64,000 nucleotides of DNA from Moorena sp. SIOASIH (GCF_010671925.1 NZ_JAAHIH010000003.1:372001-436000), one strand, 5' to 3'; counted from the stretch's first letter, positions 7,690 to 17,638 are shown. Notes: generated from the sequence alone by a model not told the origin. Made by a program: numbers and translations.

Positions 7690-9276
7690 TATCTCGAAAT
7701 GTGAGAGCCCTGCGTCTTTAGACCGGGGGTGAAACAGAGCGACTGGAAATATCGGCGTCGTGTCCCAAAAACCGGGAACTTTTTAGTTTTGAAGTATGTC
7801 ATAATATCTATAAGGGGGTGATAGCAAAAATGTATAAAACAATTCCGGTAAAAGCAACGTTGACAGACGAAGAAATAGCTTTCTGGCTGTTTCAGTGCGA
7901 GAACGCTAACAGCCTATGGAATTGTGCTACCTATTACTCCAAACAAAAACACTATAGCTGGTTAGAGCAGCAACCAGAGGCTTTTACAACTTACTGGAAA
8001 AACGACGAACTACGCTATGGATGGAAGACTTACAAATGTAGTATTAAATACGCAGAGCTTTGTAAAGAACTAAAGGATAACTCTCACTACAAGGCGATGG
8101 CTGCCCAATCGGCACAGCAAACCCTCAAGTCTGTAGCTGAATCAATTACAAGTTATAACCAGTTAGTTGGGCTCTACTACAAAGGTCAGGTAGACAGACC
8201 AAGACTTCTTAGGTATCGAAAAAAAGGTGGTTTAGCCGCTGTTACTTTCCCAAAGCAGGCACTTACTTATAAAAAAGGGCTATTTTATCCGTCTATAAGC
8301 AAAGAGAGTAAACCAGAATTACTTACTGAAATAGTCCTAGAACCCCCGGATTTCATAGATCCAGACTGGGTCAAAGAGGTAACAATTCGTCCATATTTAG
8401 GAGAACTGTGGATTGATTGGGTTATAGATGATGGTAAGCAACCAGTTGAACACAACCCAAATCTTGATTATTCTCAAGCTTGGAGTTTTGATCACGGTGG
8501 AACTAACTGGCTAACTGGGGTTTCAACTCAAGGGAAAAGCCTGATAATTGATGGTCGCAAGCTCAAGTCCATGAATCAAGGTTACTCTCGTTTGGTGGCC
8601 AAATACAAGCAAGGGAAGCCAGAATTTTATTGGGACGCAAACCTTGACAGAGTGCAAATAAAACGTAATAACCAGATGCGAGATGCGATCAATAAAACCG
8701 CGAGGTTTATCATTAATCGGTGTTTGAGTGATTCGGCAAAGCCGACGCTACGCGAACGCATCGGAAATTTAATCATTGGGTGGAACGAGCGGCAAAAAGA
8801 TTCATCGAATATGGGATTTCGCGGCAATCAGAACTTTGTCGTAATTCCTACAAAAAGATTAATAGAAAGATTGAAACAACTAGCCTTTGAGTATGGAATT
8901 AAGTTAACAGTTACTGAGGAATCCTACACAAGTAAAGCGTCTTACTTAGACGAAGACAGCCTCCCAAAACATGGTGAAAAACCCAAAGGATGGACACCTT
9001 CAGGTAAGAGAGTAAGGCGTGGATTGTACAAAACTTCACTTGGTTGGCTAATTAATGCCGACTGTAACGGCGCTGCAAATATAGCCCGAAAAGTAGCCAC
9101 ACAGTTAGGTTTAGACTTAACCAAGGTGGGTAGGGGATCGTTGACAGTCCCACATCGGTATGACGTCTTCAACTCCTTGAAGAAATTATATCGAAAAAAA
9201 AGTTACGAGGCACGGGTTCACCCTGCCTCGTAACAACCTTTTAGAATCCCCCTCTTTTAAGTGGGGGAGATGTCAA
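7690..9276 (+). mobile_element. TnpB-only IS200/IS605-type element (IS1341-like)
   Basis: A tnpB gene without a TnpA partner. The right end is inferred from the GC hairpin after tnpB (CCCCCTC...GTGGGGG near 9249-9268) followed by GATGTCAA, which resembles the AGTGTCAA right end of the second TnpB element at 41265. On the left, near 7707-7733, there is a hairpin with GCGTCTTTAGACC, again like the other element's right-end hairpin, so the exact left end is uncertain. The right end abuts the truncated STAND gene on the minus strand. The family inserts without target duplications, so borders are approximate. Confidence 0.6.
7830..9233 (+). CDS. tnpB: TnpB-family RNA-guided nuclease-like protein, zinc-ribbon-poor subtype
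   Basis: 467 residues from the ATG preceded by AGGGGGTGA, an upstream GTG being less likely. RuvC-like motifs: Asp in WSFDHGGTNWLTGV (about 221 from this start) and Asp in LINADCNGAANIARK (about 411). It belongs to the subgroup with NQNFVVIPTKRLIE and SYTSKASYLDED; the usual CxxC...CxxC zinc ribbon is absent and the Cys of the common YTSKCS is Ala. A segment CLSDSAKPTLRERIGN interrupts a normally compact region and is encoded by a palindromic mini-repeat (8729-8762), so it looks like an in-frame insertion. Known TnpBs use an RNA from the element's right end; whether this copy is active is doubtful. Confidence 0.85.
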   Translation: MYKTIPVKATLTDEEIAFWLFQCENANSLWNCATYYSKQKHYSWLEQQPEAFTTYWKNDELRYGWKTYKCSIKYAELCKELKDNSHYKAMAAQSAQQTLKSVAESITSYNQLVGLYYKGQVDRPRLLRYRKKGGLAAVTFPKQALTYKKGLFYPSISKESKPELLTEIVLEPPDFIDPDWVKEVTIRPYLGELWIDWVIDDGKQPVEHNPNLDYSQAWSFDHGGTNWLTGVSTQGKSLIIDGRKLKSMNQGYSRLVAKYKQGKPEFYWDANLDRVQIKRNNQMRDAINKTARFIINRCLSDSAKPTLRERIGNLIIGWNERQKDSSNMGFRGNQNFVVIPTKRLIERLKQLAFEYGIKLTVTEESYTSKASYLDEDSLPKHGEKPKGWTPSGKRVRRGLYKTSLGWLINADCNGAANIARKVATQLGLDLTKVGRGSLTVPHRYDVFNSLKKLYRKKSYEARVHPAS

Positions 9277-12172
9277 GAATCGGCTCAACTAAATAATCAT
9301 AAATCAGTTGATATTGAGCTTCTGGTTCTTGCTGCCATTTCATCACTAAACCTGACTTGACCAATAGCTCTAGGATAAAATCTAAGTGGTCAGTGGATAA
9401 CTGTAACTCTGCTCCTAAGTCATCTTTTGTTCGGAATGGTCGAGTACCATCATTATCCGTTAACAAACCCAAAATTTTCCAAGCCGCGTTTTGGTTTTCT
9501 GAACCACAATCAGAAACAACCCCTTCCAAATAGCGCTCCACTAGCTTTTCTTTTGATCCGTTTTGTCGATAAGCCCCTAAGGTAGTGATTTGCTCAGTTT
9601 GCAGTTGCACTCCCACTATCTGTAATTCAATCGGGCTTACTTCTCCCACTGGTTCATTCTTAGCTAGGTCGTTTACCAACTCATCGAGTAATGCATCCTC
9701 TAGGTAGAATTTAGCTCTAGTGGTTAGATTAGAAATAATCGATTTTGCTTCTTCTGGAGAAAAATTACCGACATAATAAAGGATACCTTTATTCAGAATG
9801 TCATTATTAATGGCATCCAAATCTACCTGACGAGCGCACTTTAATAATAGGTGTAGATAATCCTCCCGTAAACACAGGATAATTTTGAGATAGGGAATAT
9901 TAAGACAGTCACGGAAAAATTCAAAGAAGCGTTTTTGTTCAGCTGGCTCTCGGCAAGCAAAGAAAAACTCTTCAAATTGGTCAAAAATCAGGATGTTTGT
10001 CTGGTTTCGCCGTTGATTTTCTTGCAACTGAGCTAGAAGATTAGCCGTTTTAAGGTTGTTTTTATAACCTTCAACCTTTAAACCTTCAACCTTTAAACCT
10101 TCAACCTTTAAACCTTCAACCTTTAAACTTTCAACCTTTAAACTTTCACCTTTCGACTCTAGGATACGTTTACCCAGCTCTGTGACCCAGTCAGTGTAAA
10201 CCTTCAAGCTAATCGGGACTAGATCACGGTTACCAATGGGTTGCTGTTTTAGGGCGGGGATTAGCCCAGCTTCTAGTAAGGAACTCTTGCCCACTCCAGC
10301 TTGACCATAAATTACAGTTAGTTTGTGCTGGGTACTGGCAATGCGTTGCACTAGCTCTTTTACTTTGTGTTGCCAATCGGAAGCAGTCATGGCCTGATAT
10401 ACTGTAGCGCTACCTTTACTCTTGGTCTGTGGTAACTGATTCTGTGGTAACTGATTCTGTTGGGAGGATTTGAGTTTACCTGCACCGATAAAAGCAAGTA
10501 AACCATTCTGTTGTGCGATCGCAAGCCGTTCTTGTTTTACTCTAAATGCTGCTTGATATCGTTGTTGTTGCCAGTAGAGGGTTCCTAGAGTTTCCAGGAT
10601 TTCCAGGTAGAGTTTCGGGTCATCCTGAATCCCTAACTCCCTAGCCCGTTCCAGATGGCTAATCGCTTCGGAATGTTGACCCAAGTGTTGTTGCGCTTGA
10701 GCCAGAAGTAACAGATAGCGACCAACGGGAGATTTATTTGTATATTTCTGGCTAATCTTATCTATATTGACTACTCCATTGAGGCAATATAAAGCAGAAT
10801 TTTCCTGATAGCTGGAGTACTGTTGCTGTTGTTGGGCTTGGATACTTGCGGGATGATAGGACAATTTTTTACTTCCCCCTGTTCCCCCTGTTGCATAGGC
10901 CAACAAATCTTCCCTATCCTGTGCAACACCCTGTTCTTCTGTGACTTTTGTTATTATTACATTGGCATATATTGCGTTTGTGTAAGCTTCCTGCCAGCCG
11001 GATTTGTGTAGCGCCACTGTTGCTAGAAATCCATAATCCTGAGCCAGTTGAACAGGAGCAGAGTAGGTTCTGTGTATCCCTAGAGACTTTTTAGCTAGAC
11101 TTTCTAAATCGTTCCAGGCTTCCAGAGATTGCAGTATCTCACCGAGTTTATTAATAAACTTAGCCACTAAATCCGGTCGTTGCTTTTGCTCGAACACCAT
11201 CAGACACTGCTCTAAATACTCCTTAGCCTTGTGCCAATTTTCTCGATAGCTAGGCTCTGTTGGTCTATACTGCTTAGCCTGATCGCAATAGCATAATCCT
11301 AGGTGAAACAGGATAACTGCTTCTCGGTCCCGAGGTGGAGGGATAATGGGCTTAGAGGATAGGAAGGTAGGCACACCAAGTCCGGGGAGAATCTCACCAT
11401 TGTTTTCTGGCTGGATCTTCTGCTTGCGGGGTTCCTGTTGCCAGAATTCTAAACTTTTCTGATAGTGGGTGATAGCAACATCAATCTTGCCCAATCCATA
11501 CGCCTCTCGACCCCAGACAAAGTTTAGACTGGCTAGCAACCGTGGTGGCAACTCGTGGTTACCACTTTCCAAATCCCGTAAAGCAAACTTAATTTCCTGA
11601 CTATAACCAGCACCTAAGATAGCATCATTGGGGGAAATTTCACTGGCACCTAATTCCAAGACTTTGCTAAATAAAGAATTGGCTTTTTGTTGTAGGTTGC
11701 TAATTAGGCTTGAGGTTGGGATTTCAAACATAACCGTTGTTGCCCAACTGTGAAAATCTGGTGTGATGCGAATCAGCTTACACAGCACCTCATCGTTAAT
11801 CCACAACACTAATGGAAACTGGAAATTTTTGCGAAACTCTTCTCTAACTTGGTTTGTGGCGATTAACAGTTCATCAAGGTCGGTGACTGAATCTAAACCA
11901 AAAACCATCAAGGCAGCTGGCTGTTCCTCCCCGATTTCCTGTCGGAGGGTGGTGTAGAGTGTACAAGCAGATTGGTCTAGGAATACTTCCCGGATTGGGA
12001 CAGAGGAAATTTTGTGTAGCCTGCGCACCACTCGCTTACGCCACTTGGCATAATTACAGTGTGCTAACATCAGTAAAAACTGTCCCTCACTAGCAGCTAT
12101 TGCCCAGGCTAGTTCTTCTACAGCATCCCGGTGGTGAGTAGCTACAGGTTCGAGTAGGGGTGAGTTAATCAT
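9257..12172 (-). CDS. STAND NTPase with TPR region, C-terminally truncated by the TnpB element
   Basis: 971 residues, a paralogue of the gene just upstream. Order: N-terminal domain (about 15-165) shared with the paralogue and lacking a Walker A; helical TPR-like region (about 200-590); STAND NTPase with Walker A GQAGVGKSSLLEAG (about 620) and Walker B ILIFDQFEEFFF (about 730); winged-helix-like end (QLIYDYLVEPILD). The paralogue continues here into a membrane segment and 14 WD40 repeats, but this frame ends four codons later in sequence belonging to the right end of the TnpB element, so the sensor part has apparently been lost. A 15-bp repeat encoding LKVEG is expanded between Walker A and B. 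It may be non-functional or a constitutive remnant. Confidence 0.85.
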   Translation of the reverse strand: MINSPLLEPVATHHRDAVEELAWAIAASEGQFLLMLAHCNYAKWRKRVVRRLHKISSVPIREVFLDQSACTLYTTLRQEIGEEQPAALMVFGLDSVTDLDELLIATNQVREEFRKNFQFPLVLWINDEVLCKLIRITPDFHSWATTVMFEIPTSSLISNLQQKANSLFSKVLELGASEISPNDAILGAGYSQEIKFALRDLESGNHELPPRLLASLNFVWGREAYGLGKIDVAITHYQKSLEFWQQEPRKQKIQPENNGEILPGLGVPTFLSSKPIIPPPRDREAVILFHLGLCYCDQAKQYRPTEPSYRENWHKAKEYLEQCLMVFEQKQRPDLVAKFINKLGEILQSLEAWNDLESLAKKSLGIHRTYSAPVQLAQDYGFLATVALHKSGWQEAYTNAIYANVIITKVTEEQGVAQDREDLLAYATGGTGGSKKLSYHPASIQAQQQQQYSSYQENSALYCLNGVVNIDKISQKYTNKSPVGRYLLLLAQAQQHLGQHSEAISHLERARELGIQDDPKLYLEILETLGTLYWQQQRYQAAFRVKQERLAIAQQNGLLAFIGAGKLKSSQQNQLPQNQLPQTKSKGSATVYQAMTASDWQHKVKELVQRIASTQHKLTVIYGQAGVGKSSLLEAGLIPALKQQPIGNRDLVPISLKVYTDWVTELGKRILESKGESLKVESLKVEGLKVEGLKVEGLKVEGYKNNLKTANLLAQLQENQRRNQTNILIFDQFEEFFFACREPAEQKRFFEFFRDCLNIPYLKIILCLREDYLHLLLKCARQVDLDAINNDILNKGILYYVGNFSPEEAKSIISNLTTRAKFYLEDALLDELVNDLAKNEPVGEVSPIELQIVGVQLQTEQITTLGAYRQNGSKEKLVERYLEGVVSDCGSENQNAAWKILGLLTDNDGTRPFRTKDDLGAELQLSTDHLDFILELLVKSGLVMKWQQEPEAQYQLIYDYLVEPILDISPT
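10074..10152. repeat. In-frame 15-bp repeat expansion inside the STAND gene
   Basis: About five direct copies of a 15-bp unit (CCTTCAACCTTTAAA) inside the coding region, adding LKVEG units between Walker A and Walker B. The unit is built from the same CCTTCAA motif that forms extragenic arrays near 55611-55757. Confidence 0.9.
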
Positions 12173-12430
12173 GATTTTAAGGATATTGCTTATGCCAGCA
12201 ACTACTTATGCCAGCAAGTGAGGTAATTATATTATCAGGAAATTAAATTCTATCCTGAGAGCAAAATGGCAGTTTTTTGTGATTTTTTTGTGATTAGTCG
12301 TGATACCATTAGGGATTAAGTAGTAACACCTAATACCTAACACTACCTAACAATTATGAAAATTGCCATAGTGGTTTTCCGTCCCATTCCAGACTGCTTC
12401 TGACGGAATCAGGACTTCATTACTGACGCA

Positions 12431-15400
12431 CTAACGACACCAACGAAGATCCCTCTTATTGACATTAGTATTGTGCTTCAGATAATCCTGTAGCCAATCG
12501 CAAGCAAGGGACTGTAGTTGATCAGGATTTCTGATAGTCTCTAAATTCCATATAATTACTCTAGCAGATGAATCTGAAGAAGCAATAGTTTTGCCATCGG
12601 GACTAAAACTGAGGCTAACTACAGCATCATCATGATGGCCATAAAAGGTTTGAAGTTGTTTACCTTTCCTGTTCCAAAGCTTGACAGTTTGGTCAGCACT
12701 AGCTGTAGCAATGGTTTCACCATCGGGGCTAAACACCACACTCCAGACGGTATTGTCATGACCTTTAAGAGGTTTTAGTTTCTTACCATCACTAACATTC
12801 CAGAGTTTAACCGTCTTATCCCTGCTAGCAGAGGCCAGGGTTTTACCATCAGGGCTGAAACCGACACTCAGAACCCAATCCTTATGACCATCGAGGGTTT
12901 GCAGTTCCTTGCCATCACTAACATTCCAGAGTTTGACGGTTTTGTCAAGACTAGCCGTAGCAATCGTCTCACCATCAGGACTGAACCTGACGCTGTTGAC
13001 CCAATTTGTATGACCAGTCAGAGTTCTAATCAGGATACCATTCTGATTCCAGAGTTTAACTGTTTTGTCCCTACTACCCGTAGCAATAATTTTGCCATCG
13101 GGACTGAAAGTGATACTCCTGACCACATCCTCATGACCAGATAGGGTGTGCAGTAACTTACCATTCTTATCCCAGAGTTTGGCAGTATTGTCTGCACTAG
13201 CGCTAGCAATAGTCTTACCATCAGGGCTGAAACTAACACCCCACACCCAATCAGTATGACCAGTCAGAGTTCGCTGCAATTGACCGTTTAAGCTCCAGAG
13301 TTGGATAGTGTTGTTCTTACTAGCGGTAGCAATAGTCTGACCGTCGGGGCTATAACTGACATTGTAAACGGTATTCTCATCCCCTGTGGGAATAGGGAGT
13401 TCATTACCGTATCGACTCCAAAGTTTAACCGTGTTGTCAGCACTAGCGCTAGCAAGGGTCTGGCTGTCGGGGCTGAAATTAACGCTCCATACCGTACTTT
13501 CATGACCGGTAAGGGTTTCGAGGAGCTTGCCATTTCGATTCCAAAGTTTAACCGTGTTGTCAGCACTAGCGCTAGCAAGGGTCTGACCGTCCGGACTGAA
13601 ACTGATGCTAGTCACAGTACTTTCATGACTTTCATGGTCATCCGTTCCCAATGTCTGATACCGAGTACCGTCAAGTTTCCAGAGTTTGACAGTCTTATCC
13701 TTACTACCAGTAGCAATCAGTTTACCTTTGGGACTGAAACTGACGGTGAAAACCGCATCCTCATGGGCTTCTATCCTTAGAGGCTTTCTCTTGTACAAGC
13801 CATTCCTGTCTCTACGCCAGAGTTTAACCGTGTTGTCAAAACTACCAGTTGCCAGCACCTTGCTATCGGGGCTGAAACTAATACTGAGCACTGCTTGATC
13901 ATGGGCTTTGAAGATTTGGGGTTTTTTGCCTTCCAGACTCCAGATGATAACTCTTCCATCCTCGCTAGAAGCAGCAAGGCTTTTGCGATCAGGGCTAAAA
14001 CGCACGCTCCAAACTAAATCCCTATGCCCTGTCAAGGTTTGAATATACTTACCATTCCGTTTCCAGACTTTAACCGTTTTATCTTTACTAGCGGTAGCAA
14101 TCAACTCTCCATCAGGACTGAAGGTAACACTTCTGATTTGATCCTGATGTCCATCCTTTCCTGCTAGCGTGTAGAGTTCTTTGCCTTCCTTGGACCAGAT
14201 TTTGACAGTTTTGTCGGAACTAGCCGTAGCAATTAGCTCACCGTCGGGACTGAAAGTAACACTGTTGAGTGTATCAGTATGACCTTCTAAGCGGTTGCGC
14301 TCTCTAACCCCATAAAAGGCTTGCTCTAGAGAACTCATCGCTATATCCTTAGTGTTAGAGCTGACCCCAAGTGACCACTTCAGTTTTGTTCCTGCCTCTA
14401 AGGCATCTTTTAGTGGATCCAGGGCATGACTATTGGAACCGTAAAGGGCTTCTGAGGATTTAATCAAAGCTGTAATTTCGTTGTTTCTAGCTTCCGCCCA
14501 AAATATAGCGGCAGAGATGGTTGAGATCGCTAACATACCAACTACAGCAATGGAGCCGGTGAGTGCTATCTTCGACTTCTGTAACCGGGCTTGAGAAAGC
14601 CGATGTTGCTCTTGGGCTTCCTTAAGTTTGGCGAGTAATTCGCTATCTTGCTGCTGGCGAATCACAGAAACTAGATAATCATGAACCAGTTGATAGCGGT
14701 TAACCGGACTTTCTCGTAAGAGCACCACTAATCCTGATTCGACCAGGATATTTAAGACTAAATCTAACTGGTCTATTTCTTCTATCGCTAAATCCACTGC
14801 CAAGGATTTTAAGTCTTTTTCCAAATCCTGGCGGGTCTTAGGCGGGCGCGTGTTATTTTCTTCAGTGAGTAAATACAAGATCAGTTCAGCAGCTTTTTCA
14901 TTCTCGGAGCCACAATCTGCGATCACTTCTTGCAGGTAACGCTGCACCAATTTTTCTTTAGGACCTTTTCTCCGATAATGAGCTAGGGTAGTAATTCCTT
15001 CAGTCTGTAGTTGAGCTCCTACTATCTGTAATTCAATGGGACGAACTTCTCCTTCACTGCTACCTAGTTCCTGCACTAAGGTGTTTACTAAGGCTTCTTC
15101 TAAATAAACTTGAGAGCGCTCGGTTAGTCGTTGAATAATAGATTTAGCATCCTCTATGGAGAATTTACCTAAATAATAAAGAATAGTTTTGTTGAGAATA
15201 TTATTGTTGATTGAATCAAAATTTTTATGACGAATTCCCTGCAACAAAAAGTACAAATCATTTTCCCGTAATGACAAGATAACCTTGACGAAAGGAATCT
15301 GAAGACACTCCCGGAAAAAATCAAAGAAGCGTTTTCTTTCAGTAGGATTATCCCAAATAAAGAAAAACTCTTCAAACTGGTCAAAAATCAGCACCGTTAG

Positions 15401-17638
15401 CAAATTGCGGTGCTCATTTTGTCGCAATTGCTCTAAAAGGGTTGCTGGTTGGAGGTTAGTTTGGGTTGAAGGTTGGAGGTTAGTTTGGGTTGAAGGTTGG
15501 AGGTTAGTTTCGGGTGAAGGTTGCAGGTTAGTTTGGGTTGAAGGTTGGAGGTTAGTTTGGGTTGAAGGTTGGAGGTTAGTTTGGGTTGCTGGTTGGAGGT
15601 TAGTTTGGGTTGAAGGTTGCAGGTTAGTTTGGGTTGAAGGTTGGAGGTTAGTTTGGGTTGAAGGTTGCAGGTTAGAAGACGGCTGTGAACCTTGGCCTTT
15701 CGGCCACGCTTCGCGAACAACCTTCAACCGGTCAACCTTCAACCCAGAAGACCCTTCAACCTTCAACCCAGAAAACCCTTCACCGTTCAACGGGTCAACT
15801 TCGAACTGAGAAGAAGCTAAGGATTTCCAGACTTCCCTGACCCAATCGGTGTAAACCCTTACCAAAATTGGTACGACATCACGGGTTCCAATTACCTTAG
15901 TTTTGAGAGTGGGGACTAATCCAGCTTCTAGCAGGGAACTCTTACCTACCCCTGACTGACCATAAATCACTGTCAGTTTGTGCTGAGTGCTGCCAATACG
16001 TTCCACTAAGCGCTCTACATCGTTCTGACGTACAGAAGCAGTGATTTCCTCAGCAGCGGTTTCCTGCTTTAGGAGTAAGGTAGAAGTTTGGTGTAGATGA
16101 GGTTTGAGCCGACCAGGTCCGATAAAGGCACGGAAACCGTATTGCTGCTCAACGGAGAATCGTTCTTGTTTGACCCGAAAGGCTTCTAGATACTGCTTTT
16201 GCCGGAAATAAAGCGTCCGCAATTTTTCCAAAATGCGAATATAAAGTTGTGGGGCATCCATTGGACCGGTTTCCTTAGCCCTTTCCAGGATAGTGATCGC
16301 CTCCTCCGACTGACCCAAATGCCCCTTCGCTTTAGCCAGAAGCAGTAGATAGGACATCTGATACTGTCCGGAGGTATTAGTTAACCGTGTTAGGAGTTCT
16401 AAAGCTTTCCTAGCTGCTTGCTGAGCGCCCATCCAACGGCAGTCTTGAAGGGCGACTGCAGCGATAAATCCATAATCTTGAGACAGTTGCAGTGGATTGC
16501 CATAGGTTCTGTGCAGTACCAGGGAGCGTTGCGCCAGACCTTGTAAGTCTTTCCAAGCTTCCAGTCGTTGTAGGGTTTCGCCAAGTTTAGTAATAAACTT
16601 GGCAATTAAATCTGGGCGTTTTGCTTGTTCAAATGTATCGATACACTTTTGAAAATACCCTCTGGCTGTGATCCAGTGGTGACGAGTTTGGGATCGATTG
16701 AGTTCAGCCAGGTTCAGATAACACAAACCGATATGAAACAGCAGTAGAGCTTGACATTCTAGTGGTGAAGGGGTATGGTCTTCCTCAGACCACCGACCGA
16801 GGGAAGGAGATATTTGGGTAGCTCGACCCAGTCCGGAGCTGAAACTACTCTGCTGTTGGGTTTTCTGTTGTTGTGTTTCGCACCTCCTAGATTGCTGCTG
16901 CCAAAATGCTAAACTTTGCTGATAATACTCTAACGCCTGATCGATCTGACCATTAATATAAGCTTCTCGACCAAGCACAAATGGCAAACTAGCTTCTTGG
17001 GTTATGTCTAAGACATCTCCACGAGTTTGCAAATCCCTCAAAGCTGAGTCCAATTCTCGGCGATAGCTGGAACCAAAAATAGCGGTATTGGGTAGGAACT
17101 GATCCCCACCGGCATCCAAAATACGAGTAAATAAATAACTCTCTCGCTCTGCTAGAGCTTCAATCAATTGACTAGAGGAGAGGACAAAATCTGTGGTTGT
17201 TGCCCAACTCTCTAAATCTGGCACAAACCGAATCAGAGTTTGCAATACCTCGTCATTTACCCATAACACTAGAGGGAAGGGGCAATGCTTGCGAAACTCC
17301 TCCCGCACTTGGTTGGTAGTGATTAGTACTTGCTCCAGGTTGCTCAGGGACTCTAAACCAAAGACCATCACCGCAGCTGGCTGTTGATCCCCTAGCTGCT
17401 CCTTGATAGTGGTATAGAGACTTTTAACCTTAACCGACTGGTTCAGGTATATTTCCTGGAACTCAACAGCACAGACTTGCCGCAACTTCCGCACAATGTA
17501 CTCCTGTAAAGCTTCATAGTTGCGGCGGGCTAAAATCAGGGAAAACTCCCCTTGGGACGTCTCAATCGCCCAGGCGAGTTCCTGGATTGAATTCTTGTTG
17601 TAGGCATCCGCATCTTCTACGCGGTATAAGCTAGGCAT
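12431..17638 (-). CDS. Giant STAND NTPase with TPRs, membrane segment and 14 WD40 repeats
   Basis: 1735 residues. Order: N-terminal domain (about 15-175) with AVMVFGLESL and FPLVLWVNDEVL strands but no P-loop, perhaps a degenerate NTPase; TPR-like region (about 190-500); STAND NTPase with Walker A GQSGVGKSSLLEAG (about 555) and Walker B VLIFDQFEEFFF (about 752); winged-helix-like segment ending LVHDYLVSVIRQQQ; coiled coil; one hydrophobic helix (ALTGSIAVVGMLAISTIS, about 1020); then 14 WD40 units (about 1110-1700), enough for two seven-bladed propellers. The start has AAGGA upstream and overlaps the ATPase gene before it by 22 bp, so the two are co-translated. STAND proteins oligomerise after ligand sensing, here probably through the propellers. 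A 21-bp repeat expansion and a mini-repeat lie between Walker A and B. The ligand is unknown. Confidence 0.9.
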   Translation of the reverse strand: MPSLYRVEDADAYNKNSIQELAWAIETSQGEFSLILARRNYEALQEYIVRKLRQVCAVEFQEIYLNQSVKVKSLYTTIKEQLGDQQPAAVMVFGLESLSNLEQVLITTNQVREEFRKHCPFPLVLWVNDEVLQTLIRFVPDLESWATTTDFVLSSSQLIEALAERESYLFTRILDAGGDQFLPNTAIFGSSYRRELDSALRDLQTRGDVLDITQEASLPFVLGREAYINGQIDQALEYYQQSLAFWQQQSRRCETQQQKTQQQSSFSSGLGRATQISPSLGRWSEEDHTPSPLECQALLLFHIGLCYLNLAELNRSQTRHHWITARGYFQKCIDTFEQAKRPDLIAKFITKLGETLQRLEAWKDLQGLAQRSLVLHRTYGNPLQLSQDYGFIAAVALQDCRWMGAQQAARKALELLTRLTNTSGQYQMSYLLLLAKAKGHLGQSEEAITILERAKETGPMDAPQLYIRILEKLRTLYFRQKQYLEAFRVKQERFSVEQQYGFRAFIGPGRLKPHLHQTSTLLLKQETAAEEITASVRQNDVERLVERIGSTQHKLTVIYGQSGVGKSSLLEAGLVPTLKTKVIGTRDVVPILVRVYTDWVREVWKSLASSQFEVDPLNGEGFSGLKVEGSSGLKVDRLKVVREAWPKGQGSQPSSNLQPSTQTNLQPSTQTNLQPSTQTNLQPATQTNLQPSTQTNLQPSTQTNLQPSPETNLQPSTQTNLQPSTQTNLQPATLLEQLRQNEHRNLLTVLIFDQFEEFFFIWDNPTERKRFFDFFRECLQIPFVKVILSLRENDLYFLLQGIRHKNFDSINNNILNKTILYYLGKFSIEDAKSIIQRLTERSQVYLEEALVNTLVQELGSSEGEVRPIELQIVGAQLQTEGITTLAHYRRKGPKEKLVQRYLQEVIADCGSENEKAAELILYLLTEENNTRPPKTRQDLEKDLKSLAVDLAIEEIDQLDLVLNILVESGLVVLLRESPVNRYQLVHDYLVSVIRQQQDSELLAKLKEAQEQHRLSQARLQKSKIALTGSIAVVGMLAISTISAAIFWAEARNNEITALIKSSEALYGSNSHALDPLKDALEAGTKLKWSLGVSSNTKDIAMSSLEQAFYGVRERNRLEGHTDTLNSVTFSPDGELIATASSDKTVKIWSKEGKELYTLAGKDGHQDQIRSVTFSPDGELIATASKDKTVKVWKRNGKYIQTLTGHRDLVWSVRFSPDRKSLAASSEDGRVIIWSLEGKKPQIFKAHDQAVLSISFSPDSKVLATGSFDNTVKLWRRDRNGLYKRKPLRIEAHEDAVFTVSFSPKGKLIATGSKDKTVKLWKLDGTRYQTLGTDDHESHESTVTSISFSPDGQTLASASADNTVKLWNRNGKLLETLTGHESTVWSVNFSPDSQTLASASADNTVKLWSRYGNELPIPTGDENTVYNVSYSPDGQTIATASKNNTIQLWSLNGQLQRTLTGHTDWVWGVSFSPDGKTIASASADNTAKLWDKNGKLLHTLSGHEDVVRSITFSPDGKIIATGSRDKTVKLWNQNGILIRTLTGHTNWVNSVRFSPDGETIATASLDKTVKLWNVSDGKELQTLDGHKDWVLSVGFSPDGKTLASASRDKTVKLWNVSDGKKLKPLKGHDNTVWSVVFSPDGETIATASADQTVKLWNRKGKQLQTFYGHHDDAVVSLSFSPDGKTIASSDSSARVIIWNLETIRNPDQLQSLACDWLQDYLKHNTNVNKRDLRWCR
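15441..15675. repeat. In-frame 21-bp repeat expansion between Walker A and Walker B
   Basis: About eleven copies of a 21-bp unit made of three related 7-mers (GGTTGAA, GGTTGGA, GGTTAGT-like) encoding TNLQPSTQ-type heptapeptides on the minus strand. Copies differ by one or two bases. It is followed at 15688-15722 by the GGCC-rich palindromic mini-repeat ending in CGCTTCGCGAAC, also in frame. Confidence 0.93.

Noticed and set aside
12884..13898. Long plus-strand frames opposite the WD40 region
   Set aside because: They are antisense shadows of regular WD40 codons, with repeated residues mirroring the blades.
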